From NCBI RefSeq assembly GCF_011043625.1, contig NZ_JAAKGT010000007.1, forward strand, positions 1 through 64,000: a stretch of 64,000 nt of DNA, read 5' to 3'. Source of the DNA: Caulobacter sp. 602-2. Lineage in GTDB: Bacteria; Pseudomonadota; Alphaproteobacteria; Caulobacterales; Caulobacteraceae. Shown piece by piece: positions 17,880-26,475 of the stretch. Within the stretch, counting starts at the first letter, position 1, and the number at the start of each line of letters is the position of its first letter. A model generated the notes under the pieces. The model was not told the origin of the DNA, did no database searches, and saw nothing but the letters and a program-made list of their open reading frames with translations. The position numbers were made by a program, and so were the translations under genes.

Positions 17880-18090
17880 GCTTCCTCCGGGCGACGCTGT
17901 ACGAGCCGCGATCTAGGAAGACATGGCGGCGCTTTGCAACGGCGAGGGCAGGGGGCAAGCTGTCGGCGTTGTCGTGGTGTGCGGCAAAGGTCGTGCTGGC
18001 CTATCGGTGTTTTAGGGCATAAACCTCGGCCGATAACGAAGCATGCGACAGAGGCTGGCCCAAAACAGCCTCGCCCCTAGGAGGAACGCG

Positions 18091-20055
18091 TTGATCGAGT
18101 CGGTTCTGATCGCCAATCGCGGCGAGATCGCGCGCCGGATCATCCGCACCGCGCGCGAGATGGGCGTGCGCACGGTCGCCGTCCATTCGGAGGCCGACAG
18201 CCACGCGCCGTTCGTGATGGAGGCCGACATGGCCATCCTGATCGGCGGCTCGCCGGCCCGTGAAAGCTATCTCGATCCCGCCAAGATCCTAGCCGCCGCG
18301 CGCCAGACCGGCGCCGAGGCGATCCATCCCGGCTACGGCTTCCTGTCGGAGAACGCCGACTTCGCCCAGGCCGTGATCGATGCTGGCCTGGTCTGGATCG
18401 GCCCGCCGCCCTCGGCCATCCGCGCCATGGGCCTGAAGGACGCGGCCAAGAAGGTCATGATCGAGGCCGGCGTGCCGACCACCCCCGGCTATCTGGGCGA
18501 TGACCAGTCGGTGGAACGCCTGACGATCGAAGCCGCGAAGATCGGCTTCCCGGTGCTGATCAAGGCCGTGGCCGGCGGCGGCGGCAAGGGCATGCGCAAG
18601 GTCGATCGGGCGGAAGACTTCGTCGAGGCCTTGGGTTCGTGCCGCCGCGAGGCCGCCGCCAGCTTCGGCGACGATCGCGTGCTGCTTGAAAAGTGGGTCA
18701 CCCGTCCGCGCCACATCGAGGTGCAGGTGTTCGGCGACCAGTTCGGCGACGTCGTCCACCTGTTCGAACGCGACTGCTCGCTGCAGCGTCGCCACCAGAA
18801 GGTCATCGAGGAGGCTCCGGCCCCCGGTATGGACGAGGAGACGCGCGAGGCCGTCTGCGGCGCGGCCGTGCGCGCCGCTCAGGCCGTCGGCTATGTCGGC
18901 GCGGGCACCGTGGAGTTCATCGCCGACGCCAGCGAGGGCCTGCGCGCCGACCGCATCTGGTTCATGGAGATGAACACCCGGCTGCAGGTCGAGCACCCCG
19001 TCACCGAGATGGTCACCGGCCAGGACCTGGTGGAGTGGCAGCTGCGCGTCGCCTCGGGCGAGCCGCTGCCGCTGGCCCAGGACGAGATCGAGCTGCAGGG
19101 CTGGGCCATGGAGGCGCGCCTCTATGCCGAGAACCCGGCGACCGGCTTTCTACCCTCGACCGGGCCGCTGAAGCACTTCCGCCTGCCCGAGGGCGACGTG
19201 CGCGTCGACAGCGCGGTGGAGGAAGGCGGCGAGGTCACGCCGTTCTACGATCCGATGATCGCCAAGCTGATCGCCCACGGCGTCGATCGAGAGGACGCCG
19301 CCCACCGCCTGGCCGAGGCCTGCAAGCTGGTCGAGGTCTATCCGGTCAAGACCAACGCCGCGTTCCTGGCCGCCTGCGCCAGCCATCCGGACTTCGTGGA
19401 CGGCGCGATCGACACCGGCTTCATCGCCGCGCGGCTGGACGAGCTGGTCGAGCGCCAGTTCTCGGATGCTCCGACCCTGGCCGCCATCGGCCAGCGGCTG
19501 GAGACCTTCATGGCCGCCGACCAGCCCAAGGCCGATCCATGGGCCAGCGCGCCCTCGCGCCTGCTGGGCTTCCGCATGGGCGCGCCGCGCGCGGCCATGG
19601 CGCTGCCGCTGACCGTGGACGGCGCCAGGGTTCCGCTGCGGGTGGGGCTGGTGACCGGCGCCGGCGACGACTGGTCGTGGGACATCACCGTCGAAGACGG
19701 CCGGCCGCTGGACGACGTCGATGTGCTGCCCGGCGTCTATGGGCGCGATCCGCTCTATGTGTTCGAAGGCGGCGACGTGCGCGAGTTCGACTTCACGCCC
19801 CAGGTCGGCGGCGGCGCCCATGGCGCGGCCTCGGACGGGGCGATCCTGTCGCCGATGCCGGGCAAGGTGGTGTCGGTGGCGGTTTCGGCCGGCCAGTCCG
19901 TGACCAAGGGCCAGACCCTGCTGGTGCTGGAAGCCATGAAGATGGAGCACGCCCTGGCCGCGCCGTTCGACGGCGTGGTGGGCGAACTGTCGGCCGTTGC
20001 CGGCGGCCAGGTGGCCGAGGGCGTGGTGCTGGCCCGGCTGGAGGCTGCGGCCTGA
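18091..20055 (+). CDS. Biotin-containing acyl-CoA carboxylase alpha subunit (methylcrotonyl-/propionyl-CoA type)
   Basis: A 654-residue fusion of biotin carboxylase (about residues 1-450, with ANRGEIARRI, GGGGKGMR and EMNTRLQVEHPVTE) and biotinyl domain at the C-terminus (EAMKMEH, biotin on Lys617). It carboxylates biotin with ATP and bicarbonate for a separate beta subunit, which is not in the window. Sequence detail (RDCSLQRRHQKVIEEAPAPG) fits the methylcrotonyl-CoA carboxylase group of leucine breakdown slightly better than propionyl-CoA carboxylase. The start is TTG at 18091, 6 nt after AGGAGG. Confidence 0.85.
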   Translation: MIESVLIANRGEIARRIIRTAREMGVRTVAVHSEADSHAPFVMEADMAILIGGSPARESYLDPAKILAAARQTGAEAIHPGYGFLSENADFAQAVIDAGLVWIGPPPSAIRAMGLKDAAKKVMIEAGVPTTPGYLGDDQSVERLTIEAAKIGFPVLIKAVAGGGGKGMRKVDRAEDFVEALGSCRREAAASFGDDRVLLEKWVTRPRHIEVQVFGDQFGDVVHLFERDCSLQRRHQKVIEEAPAPGMDEETREAVCGAAVRAAQAVGYVGAGTVEFIADASEGLRADRIWFMEMNTRLQVEHPVTEMVTGQDLVEWQLRVASGEPLPLAQDEIELQGWAMEARLYAENPATGFLPSTGPLKHFRLPEGDVRVDSAVEEGGEVTPFYDPMIAKLIAHGVDREDAAHRLAEACKLVEVYPVKTNAAFLAACASHPDFVDGAIDTGFIAARLDELVERQFSDAPTLAAIGQRLETFMAADQPKADPWASAPSRLLGFRMGAPRAAMALPLTVDGARVPLRVGLVTGAGDDWSWDITVEDGRPLDDVDVLPGVYGRDPLYVFEGGDVREFDFTPQVGGGAHGAASDGAILSPMPGKVVSVAVSAGQSVTKGQTLLVLEAMKMEHALAAPFDGVVGELSAVAGGQVAEGVVLARLEAAA

Positions 20056-20056
20056 T

Positions 20057-20230
20057 CCTTCTCCCCTTGTGGGAGAAGGTGTCGGCGTAGCCGACGGATG
20101 AGGGGTCTCTCAAAAATCAAACGCCGCGACAGCTGATCGGCCGTCGCGGCGTTTCTGTTCATGCGACCCCTCACCCGACCTCCTTCGGAGGCCACCCTCT
20201 CCCGCAGGGGGAGAGGGCTATCTAAGGGGA
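20057..20230. repeat. Intergenic palindromic repeat element with terminator
   Basis: Arm A (20057-20110) and arm B (20162-20230) are mostly reverse complements built from CTCCCCTTGTGGGAGAAGG-like and GACCCCTCACCCGAC-like words. Between them, 20119-20154 is a strong terminator (12-bp stem AAACGCCGCGAC with GTCGCGGCGTTT). A near-identical pair of arms recurs at 34393-34554. The terminator could serve both the carboxylase gene and the convergent antiporter gene. Confidence 0.8.
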
Positions 20231-20240
20231 GAGGGAGGTT

Positions 20241-21542
20241 CTAAGCCGGCAGCCTCGCCAGTTCGCTGTCCTCGTCCTCGCTTTCGTCCAACGCGCCCAG
20301 TTCGCCCCGGGCCCGCGCGGCCTTGCCGTACAGCAGCTCGAACAGCGGGCTGGCCATCAGGGTGGTGATGATCGCCATCAGCACCAGCATGGAGAACAGC
20401 GCCGGGCCGATGATGCCCTTCTGCAGGCCGATGTTGATGATGATCAGCTCCATCAGGCCGCGGGCGTTCATCAGGGCGCCGATGCCGCAGGCGGTGGCGT
20501 TGTCCTGGCCGGTGAGGCGCGCGGCGGCCCAGCAGGCGCCGCCCTTGGCCAGGATCGAGCCGGCCAGGATCACCGCGGTCACGGCGACCAGGCTGATGCT
20601 GTTGACCATGGTCAGCTGGGTGTGCAGGCCCGAGAAGGTGAAGAACATCGGCAGCAGCAGCACGACCGCGAACGGCTCCAGCTGCTTCTTGACCTCGCGG
20701 GTCAGCACGCCGCGCGGCAGCACAGTGCCCAGGATGAAGCCGCCGAACACCGCGTGGATGCCGACCGCGTCCATGGCCCAGGCGCTGAGCATGAACAGCA
20801 TGACCACCACGCCCAGAATGTTGGGCGTGACCTTGCCTTCGCGCTCGGCCCAGCGGCCCAGCGGGGCCAGGAGCTTGGGGCCCAGGGTGATCATGAAGAC
20901 GGCGAACAGACCGCCGCCGACGATGGCCTTGACGGCCACGGCCGGACCGCCGCCGAAGGTGGCCAGCACGATGGCCAGCACCGTCCAGGCGCCGGCGTCG
21001 TCGATGGCGCCGGCCGACAGCGAAAGCGTGCCGAGCGGGGTCTTGGACAGGCCGCGCTCGTGGATGATGCGGGCCAGCATCGGGAAGGCGGTGATCGAGA
21101 TCGCCGCGCCCATGAACAGCGTGGCCTGGAAGGTGTCGATGCCCTTGCCGAACAGGCCAAGGCTCAGCAGCCACGGCGCGATGCCCACGGCCACCAGGAA
21201 CGGCGCGGCCATCCCCGACAGCGACACGGCCGCCGCGCTCTTGGCGTTGCTCTTGAAGTGGTCGGCCTGGAAGCCGAGGCCGACCAGGAACATGTAGAGG
21301 CCGACGCCCATCTGGGCGCCGACATAGAGCACGCTCTTGGAGTCCTTGGGGAACAGCATGTGCTGGATGTCGGGGGCCAGCAGGCCCAGCAGCGACGGGC
21401 CCAGCAGCACGCCGGCGATCATCTCGCCCACCACCTGGGGCTGGCCCAGATACTTCTTCGCGAGCCAGCCGACGAGCCGGCTGACGGCGATGATCACGAA
21501 CATCTGCAAAAAGAAGACAACGCTGAGCTCAGCCGCCGTCAT
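20241..21542 (-). CDS. Cation:proton antiporter, CPA2/KefB-like
   Basis: A 433-residue integral membrane protein with about 12-13 hydrophobic segments and the Na+/H+ exchanger pattern. It has GEMIAGVLLGPSLLG near residue 40, SAGAIDDAGAW with the paired acidic residues, and GFILGTVLPRG. It exchanges K+ or Na+ for protons at the inner membrane. There is no C-terminal TrkA-N domain; the tail is short, acidic and ends DESEDEDSELARLPA. It is divergent from the DUF1489 gene. Confidence 0.85.
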   Translation of the reverse strand: MTAAELSVVFFLQMFVIIAVSRLVGWLAKKYLGQPQVVGEMIAGVLLGPSLLGLLAPDIQHMLFPKDSKSVLYVGAQMGVGLYMFLVGLGFQADHFKSNAKSAAAVSLSGMAAPFLVAVGIAPWLLSLGLFGKGIDTFQATLFMGAAISITAFPMLARIIHERGLSKTPLGTLSLSAGAIDDAGAWTVLAIVLATFGGGPAVAVKAIVGGGLFAVFMITLGPKLLAPLGRWAEREGKVTPNILGVVVMLFMLSAWAMDAVGIHAVFGGFILGTVLPRGVLTREVKKQLEPFAVVLLLPMFFTFSGLHTQLTMVNSISLVAVTAVILAGSILAKGGACWAAARLTGQDNATACGIGALMNARGLMELIIINIGLQKGIIGPALFSMLVLMAIITTLMASPLFELLYGKAARARGELGALDESEDEDSELARLPA

Positions 21543-21711
21543 GGTCCCATTCCCCCGAAATCGCGCCGTCGTTCGACGGTCGCCGTCTCTTCCCTTGGCT
21601 CTCCGATATCATCGGTCTGGAACCGGACCTAGATGTTAAATGATAGCGTTGTCACGTAGTCGCCGGAGGTGAGCGCTTGCGCGGCGACTGCAGCGCGCTA
21701 AATCCGCGTAC

Positions 21712-22110
21712 ATGGCTCTGCACATGATCAAGCTGGTCGTCGGCTGCGACACGATCGACGACCTCGTCGCCTGGCACAAGGAAGGTCATCCCTGGGTGAT
21801 GCACACCCGCATGACCCCCAAGCGGATCGACGAGATCCTCGACGGCGGCTCTCTGTATCGGGTGTTCAAGGGCCAGGTGCTGTGCCGCCAGACGATCCTG
21901 GCCATCGACACGGTGGGCGAGGGGCAGAACGCGCGCTGCGAGGTCACGGTCGACCCGACCATCGTGCGGGTCGCGCCCCAGCCGCGCCGGGCCTTCCAGG
22001 GCTGGCGCTATCTCAAGCCCGAGGACGCGCCGCCCGACCTGAGCGAAGGCGAGGCCGCCGACATGCCGCCGGAGCTGGCTCGCCAACTCCGGGAGCTCGG
22101 GGCTTGGTGA
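21712..22110 (+). CDS. DUF1489 family protein
   Basis: A 132-residue soluble protein that I recognise as the alphaproteobacterial DUF1489 family (HMIKLVVGCDTIDDLVAWHKE, VMHTRMTPKR, GSLYRVFKGQVLCRQTI, FQGWRYL). No function is known to me. The start at 21712 keeps the conserved N-terminus; there is no clear ribosome-binding site, so it may be read from a leaderless message. Confidence 0.8.
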   Translation: MALHMIKLVVGCDTIDDLVAWHKEGHPWVMHTRMTPKRIDEILDGGSLYRVFKGQVLCRQTILAIDTVGEGQNARCEVTVDPTIVRVAPQPRRAFQGWRYLKPEDAPPDLSEGEAADMPPELARQLRELGAW

Positions 22111-22177
22111 TCGCTTAGCGGATCATCAACCCAGGCGTGCGAAGTTGGCCGCTCGACCTTTTCGGGGGAGAGCGAAG

Positions 22178-22267
22178 ATGCGACTGGCCTATATGGCGCT
22201 CGGCATGGGTCTGCTGTTCCTGGCGATGGTGATCGCCGTCGGCATCGCCCTGGTGGCGAAGGGGTAG
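22178..22267 (+). CDS. Small 29-residue single-span membrane protein
   Basis: An ATG behind a GGGGGAGA site (22164-22171) opens 30 codons: MRLAYMALGMGLLF, a continuous hydrophobic helix, then a VAKG end. It fills most of the gap between DUF1489 and panC. Codon use (GCC, CTG, GTC) matches the neighbours. Function unknown. Confidence 0.5.
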   Translation: MRLAYMALGMGLLFLAMVIAVGIALVAKG

Positions 22268-22284
22268 GGCGCCGCCCCGGTTCT

Positions 22285-23133
22285 CTAGGCGCCCATGTTG
22301 TCGATCAGGCGGGTCTTGCCCAGCCAGGCGGCCGCCAGCAGGCGGGCCTTTGCGCCGTGCAGCGCATCGGGACCCAGGCGCGACAGGTCGTCGGCGTCGC
22401 GGAAATCGAAATAGTCCACCTGCCGGAAGCCGGCGGCCTCGAGCGCGGCCTTGCCGGCGGCTTCGGCCGTCTCGACGCGTTCGCCCGCCTGCACGGCGGC
22501 GATGGCGGCCTTCATGGCGTTCGGCAGGGCCACGGCGGCGGCGCGTTCCTCGCTCGTGAGGTAGGCGTTGCGCGAGGATAGGGCCAGGCCGTCCTCGGCG
22601 CGGGCGGTCGGCGCGCCGACGATCTCGACGGGCAGATCAAGGTCGCGAGTGACGCGGCGGATGACCTGCAACTGCTGGTAGTCCTTCTCGCCGAAGACGG
22701 CGATGTCGGGCTGCGCCTGGATCAGCAGCTTGGTGACCACGGTGGCCACGCCGCCGAAGAACTGCGGGCGGGCCGCGCCTTCCAGCGGCTCGGAGACACC
22801 CGTCAGGTTGATCGTGGTCGAGAAGCCCTGCGGGTACATCTCGGCGGCGTTGGGGGCGAACAGCAGGTCGCAGCCGGCGCTTTCCAGCAGCTGGGCGTCG
22901 CGGGCCTCGCCGCGCGGATAGGCGTCGAAGTCCTCGTGCGGGGCGAACTGCTTGGGATTGACGAAGACGCTGGCCACGGTGCGCTTGACGCGGGTCTGGG
23001 CCAGGCGGACGAGCGACAGGTGGCCGTCGTGCAGCGCGCCCATGGTCGGGATCAGGCCCACCTGTTCGCCCGCGGCCTTCCAGGCGCGGACCTGCTCACG
23101 CAATTCGGCGACGGTGCGGACGATACGGGTCAT
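22285..23133 (-). CDS. panC: Pantothenate synthetase
   Basis: A 282-residue cytoplasmic enzyme that joins pantoate and beta-alanine with ATP in coenzyme A synthesis. The signature elements are all present: PTMGALHDGHLSLV (ATP site), VFVNPKQF, FGEKDYQQLQVIRRV and ALSSRNAYL. It is divergent from mipZ, the arrangement known from Caulobacter. Length is usual for the family. Confidence 0.95.
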   Translation of the reverse strand: MTRIVRTVAELREQVRAWKAAGEQVGLIPTMGALHDGHLSLVRLAQTRVKRTVASVFVNPKQFAPHEDFDAYPRGEARDAQLLESAGCDLLFAPNAAEMYPQGFSTTINLTGVSEPLEGAARPQFFGGVATVVTKLLIQAQPDIAVFGEKDYQQLQVIRRVTRDLDLPVEIVGAPTARAEDGLALSSRNAYLTSEERAAAVALPNAMKAAIAAVQAGERVETAEAAGKAALEAAGFRQVDYFDFRDADDLSRLGPDALHGAKARLLAAAWLGKTRLIDNMGA

Positions 23134-23221
23134 GTCGGGGGAACTCTGCTGCGACGCAAAAACGAGCGTTCGGACGCGCGGCTTATGGCCGATATGGGAC
23201 AGCGGGTCCACCTGCGACACC

Positions 23222-23313
23222 GAGTCTGTGGACGCAGGGCGCCATAAGATTGACGCTAGGAGCGCGCAGGGCGTTTCATGCGCGTTAAGATTTTGGTTAG
23301 ATTCGCCCGAGTC
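23222..23313 (+). promoter_or_regulatory. mipZ promoter region with CcrM GANTC sites
   Basis: Three GANTC methylation sites lie upstream of mipZ: GAGTC at 23222-23226, GATTC at 23300-23304 and GAGTC at 23309-23313, the last two within 40 bp of the start. In Caulobacter crescentus mipZ is known to be controlled by GcrA and CcrM methylation, so the sites are probably functional here as well. Confidence 0.6.
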
Positions 23314-23335
23314 GGCGGAACGAAGGATGAAGCCT

Positions 23336-24172
23336 ATGGCCGAAACGCGCGTGATCGTCGTCGGCAACGAAAAGGGCGGGGCCGGCAAGTCCACCATCGC
23401 GATGCACCTGATGACGTCGCTGCTGTACGGCGGCGCCCGGGTCGCGATCATGGACCTGGACCTGCGCCAGTGCACCAGCATGCGGTTCTGCGAGAACCGC
23501 GCGGCCTGGCTGGCCGGCAACGACGTCAAGCTGCCGATGCCGCAGACCTTCCGTCTCAGCGACGACGACATCGCCCTGGCGGCGGCGTCGGAAGCCGAGC
23601 AGGTGGCCGCGTTCGAGAAGGCGTTCCTGGCCGCGCGCGAGGTCGCCGACTTCGTGCTTATCGACACCCCCGGCGGCGACACCCAGATCACGCGCATGGC
23701 CCACGGCCTGGCCGATCTGATCGTCACGCCGATGAACGACAGCTTCGTCGACTTCGACATGCTGGGCCACGTCGACCCGGTGACCATGGAGCTGCAGAAG
23801 CCCAGCCTCTATTCCCAGACGGTGTGGGAGGCCCGCAAGGCCCGCGCCATGGCCGGCCAGCGCCAGCCGCTGGACTGGGTGGTGCTGCGCAACCGCCTGG
23901 CCACCACCGAGGCCCGTAACCGCAAGCGCCTGGAAGACCGCCTGACGGCCCTGGCCAAGCGCGTGGGCTTCCGCATGGGCCCTGGCCTGCGCGACCGCGT
24001 GATCTATCGCGAGCTGTTCCCGTTCGGCCTGACCATCGCCGACCTGTCGACCCAGGTCCGCCCGGTGCCGGTGTCGCTGCAGCACCTGGCCGCGCGTCAG
24101 GAACTGCGGGCGCTGATGCACTCGCTTGGCCTGGCCGCCTTCTCGGGCGAAACTCTGCTCGCCGCCCAGTAA
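23336..24172 (+). CDS. mipZ: Division-plane positioning ATPase MipZ
   Basis: A 278-residue ParA/MinD-type ATPase that forms a bipolar gradient, binds the ParB-parS complex and inhibits FtsZ polymerisation away from midcell. It has the deviant Walker A EKGGAGKST with the signature Lys13 and Lys18, DLDLRQ, and DTPGGD. Almost the whole C-terminal half (PMNDSFVDFDMLG, LRNRLATTEARNRKRLE, LRDRVIYRELFPFG) matches Caulobacter MipZ. An ATG 9 bp upstream is possible, but MAETRVI is the known start. The J-domain gene follows after 27 bp. Confidence 0.96.
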   Translation: MAETRVIVVGNEKGGAGKSTIAMHLMTSLLYGGARVAIMDLDLRQCTSMRFCENRAAWLAGNDVKLPMPQTFRLSDDDIALAAASEAEQVAAFEKAFLAAREVADFVLIDTPGGDTQITRMAHGLADLIVTPMNDSFVDFDMLGHVDPVTMELQKPSLYSQTVWEARKARAMAGQRQPLDWVVLRNRLATTEARNRKRLEDRLTALAKRVGFRMGPGLRDRVIYRELFPFGLTIADLSTQVRPVPVSLQHLAARQELRALMHSLGLAAFSGETLLAAQ

Positions 24173-24199
24173 CCCGCTGGGGCGGCGCCGGGTCCGCGC

Positions 24200-24631
24200 A
24201 TGCTCTTCTATCTGATCCTCGGCGCGGTGGTCGTCGCCTGGTTGCTGTGGGGAAAGCGCAAGCCGCTCTTCGCGGGCGAGGGCTGGCGCGTCGGCGCGGG
24301 GGTGGCCTCGGCCGCCGCCTTCGCCGCGGCCGCCTATGCCGGGGTGCGCAGTCAGTGGCCGGCCACCCTGGCGCTGTGCGTGCTGGGCCTGTGGTGCGCC
24401 ACGTCGGCCCGCCAGCGGCCGGTGATCCGCAAGGTCGCCGAGCCGGGCAAGGCCCAGCTTTCGGCCAGCGAGGCCCGCTCGATCCTCGGGGTCGACGCCA
24501 AGGCCGGCCCCGACGAGATCCAGGCCGCCTACGCTCGTCTGATCCGCCTGGCTCACCCCGACAAGGGCGGCACGGCGGGACTGGCGGCGCAGCTCAACGC
24601 GGCGCGGGACCGGCTACTGAAGGGGCGGTGA
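24200..24631 (+). CDS. Membrane-anchored J-domain protein
   Basis: A 143-residue protein with two hydrophobic segments near the N-terminus (about residues 2-17 and 35-68) and a C-terminal J domain. The J domain contains the HPDKGG motif near residue 118 preceded by ARSILGV and IQAAYARLIRLA. This layout resembles DjlA/TIM14-like co-chaperones that recruit DnaK to a membrane. It lies 27 bp after mipZ and is probably co-transcribed. Confidence 0.82.
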   Translation: MLFYLILGAVVVAWLLWGKRKPLFAGEGWRVGAGVASAAAFAAAAYAGVRSQWPATLALCVLGLWCATSARQRPVIRKVAEPGKAQLSASEARSILGVDAKAGPDEIQAAYARLIRLAHPDKGGTAGLAAQLNAARDRLLKGR

Positions 24632-24646
24632 GGGGGCTCTCCTCAT

Positions 24647-24754
24647 TGTCATCCCGGCCGTAGCGAAGCGGAGCGCCGGGATCTCCCGTGTTTGATCAGT
24701 CCGGCGTGGGAGATCCCGGCTCTACGGCGCTGCGCGCCTTCGGCCGGGATGACA
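24647..24754. repeat. Nested palindromic intergenic element
   Basis: Outer arms TGTCATCCCGGCCG (24647-24660) and CGGCCGGGATGACA (24741-24754) are perfect reverse complements. Inner arms GCCGGGATCTCCC (24675-24687) and GGGAGATCCCGGC (24708-24720) are also perfect. The element would fold into a long cruciform or hairpin between two convergent genes, like the REP-type elements of many proteobacteria. Confidence 0.85.
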
Positions 24755-24773
24755 GGGATATTGGGGCAAAGAA

Positions 24774-24803
24774 AAAGCCGGCGACCGCGAGGTCGCCGGC
24801 TTT
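24774..24803. terminator. Bidirectional intrinsic terminator after the carboxypeptidase gene
   Basis: A perfect 13-bp stem (24774-24786 with 24791-24803) and GCGA tetraloop, with A residues on one side and T residues on the other, 26 bp after the minus-strand stop codon. Confidence 0.88.
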
Positions 24804-24828
24804 CCTGTTTCTGGCTCGGCGCCTGCGA

Positions 24829-26139
24829 TCAGCGCGGAGCGATGACCATGCAGGGCTGGCGCTTGGCGGTGATCGCCGAGCAGGCCGCGCGAGCGGCGTC
24901 GGCGGTCATGCCCTGGAACTGGGCGCGGAAGGCGCCGCCGGCGGCGCTGACCACGGCGCCCTCAGCGTCGGAGACGGCCTTGGCGAAGCGGCCGCGGACG
25001 ATGGAGAGCTGCTTGTTGGCCAGGCTCTTGGACTGGAAGGCGCCGACCTGGACGCTCCACTCGCCCTTGGCCTTCTTCGGCGCCGGCTTGGCGGCGTCCT
25101 TGGCGGCCTTGAGGGTGGGGGAGACCTTCACCGGGGCGGGCTTGGGGTTGTCGGTCAGCACGATCTTGAGGCCGGCCTGGTCGCCGTCGCCCTCTTCCGA
25201 GGAGGGGCGCATGATCGGGCCGGTCGGATCTTCTTCGTAGAGGTTGGCGGCGATGCTGGTGCGCTCGCCGTGCGAGCGGCGCTTCATCACGTCGAAGCCG
25301 GTGGTCAGCAGGTCTTCCATGTTGTTGTCGCGCCAGGCGGTGGACGAGCCGCCCAGGACCACGGCGATCAGGCGGCGGCCGTCACGCACGGCCGAGCCGG
25401 CGAGATTGTAGCCGGAAGCGTTGGTGTAGCCGGTCTTCAGGCCATCGAAGCCTTCCATGCTGGTGAGCAGGCGGTTGTGGCCGCGCACGTAGTTGCCGCG
25501 GAACTCGAAGCCCTTGAGGCTGAAGTAGGAATAGTACTGCGGGAAGTCGCGCATGGTGGCGCGCGACAGGATGGCCAGGTCGCGGGCGGTGCTGATCTGG
25601 CGGCTGTCGGGCAGGCCCGAGGCGTTCACGAAGCGGGTGTTGCGCATGCCCAGCTCCTGGCCCCGCAGGGTCATCAGGGCGGCGAAGCGGCTTTCGCTGC
25701 CGCCGAGCTTCTCGGCCATGGCGGTGGCGATGTCGTTGGCCGACTTAACGGCCATGGCGCGAATCGCCTCGTCGACGCTGAGGCTGTCGCCCGGACGCAG
25801 GCCCATCTTGGTCGGGGCCTGGGCGGCGGCGCGCGGTGAGATCGGCACGCGGTCGGTCAGCTTCAGGCGGCCTTCGCTCAGCGCCTCGAAGGTGAGGTAC
25901 AGCGTCATCACCTTGGTGACCGAAGCCGGGTAGCGCGGGCTGTCGGCCCGTTTGTCGTAAAGGACTTCGCCCGAGTTGGCGTCGATCACGATGGCCGCGT
26001 ACTTGGGTTCGGCGGCGTTCAGCTGAAGGTACGGGATCTGAGCCGAAGCGACGGTGGGAGCAGCGACGCCGACCAGCGAAGCCGCGGCGAGGCCGGCGGC
26101 GACGAGGAGGCGACGGGCGGATTTAAGCTTGGCGAACAT
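24829..26139 (-). CDS. D-alanyl-D-alanine carboxypeptidase (PBP5/6 type) with SPOR domain
   Basis: A 436-residue periplasmic serine peptidase that trims peptidoglycan pentapeptides. It has a signal peptide ending near ASAQ (residue 34) and the three penicillin-binding motifs: Ser73-V-T-Lys76, Ser133-Ala-Asn135 and KTG near residue 235. After a basic Lys/Pro linker, the C-terminus (EWSVQVGAFQSKSLANKQL to ITAKRQPCMV) is a SPOR domain, which binds denuded glycan at division sites. I chose the ATG at 26139 because it gives a normal signal peptide; the frame stays open 63 bases further upstream. Confidence 0.93.
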   Translation of the reverse strand: MFAKLKSARRLLVAAGLAAASLVGVAAPTVASAQIPYLQLNAAEPKYAAIVIDANSGEVLYDKRADSPRYPASVTKVMTLYLTFEALSEGRLKLTDRVPISPRAAAQAPTKMGLRPGDSLSVDEAIRAMAVKSANDIATAMAEKLGGSESRFAALMTLRGQELGMRNTRFVNASGLPDSRQISTARDLAILSRATMRDFPQYYSYFSLKGFEFRGNYVRGHNRLLTSMEGFDGLKTGYTNASGYNLAGSAVRDGRRLIAVVLGGSSTAWRDNNMEDLLTTGFDVMKRRSHGERTSIAANLYEEDPTGPIMRPSSEEGDGDQAGLKIVLTDNPKPAPVKVSPTLKAAKDAAKPAPKKAKGEWSVQVGAFQSKSLANKQLSIVRGRFAKAVSDAEGAVVSAAGGAFRAQFQGMTADAARAACSAITAKRQPCMVIAPR

Positions 26140-26475
26140 GCGACAAACGTCCGTCATTTGAACTGAGCGGTTCCGCACCGCCACACGCGTGAGAGCTAGC
26201 ATGCGCGTTGTCGCCTTACGCCAAAGTAAACAACTGGTGAGCGATTTCGCCGCACATTAAGATAAAACTTAGGCGTTGCGGCAACGCTTCGCTGCCTGGG
26301 CGTTCAGACCACGGAGCAGCTTCACCCTAGGTTATGGTGCGCTGCACAAAAACGTTTGACTGCTGCACTGCAACATGAGAAAACCATGTCGTCCCAACGC
26401 ATGGCGCGGGATCGCGGCTGGAAAACTCCAAAAACGCCGCGTCGTCCCACCATGACCCGCCCAGGAGCCCTCCCC
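26140..26475. promoter_or_regulatory. Divergent regulatory gap between carboxypeptidase and phasin genes
   Basis: There is no gene in these 336 bases. An exact inverted repeat GCGTTGC-G-GCAACGC lies at 26273-26287. TGC/GCA-rich words at 26337-26346 and 26361-26373 (TGCTGCACTGCAA) resemble sites bound by the polyhydroxybutyrate regulator PhaR in other alphaproteobacteria. AT-rich DNA at 26220-26270 probably holds the carboxypeptidase promoter. Confidence 0.4.

Noticed and set aside
23285-23300. TTAA-N8-TTAG as a CtrA site before mipZ (and a similar word at 26257-26272)
   Set aside because: CtrA needs a 7-bp spacer; both words have 8, so I do not call them sites.
22285-23787. Extended panC frame reaching into mipZ
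   Set aside because: The part beyond 23133 is antisense to mipZ and has no pantothenate synthetase similarity; the real start is MTRIVRT at 23133.
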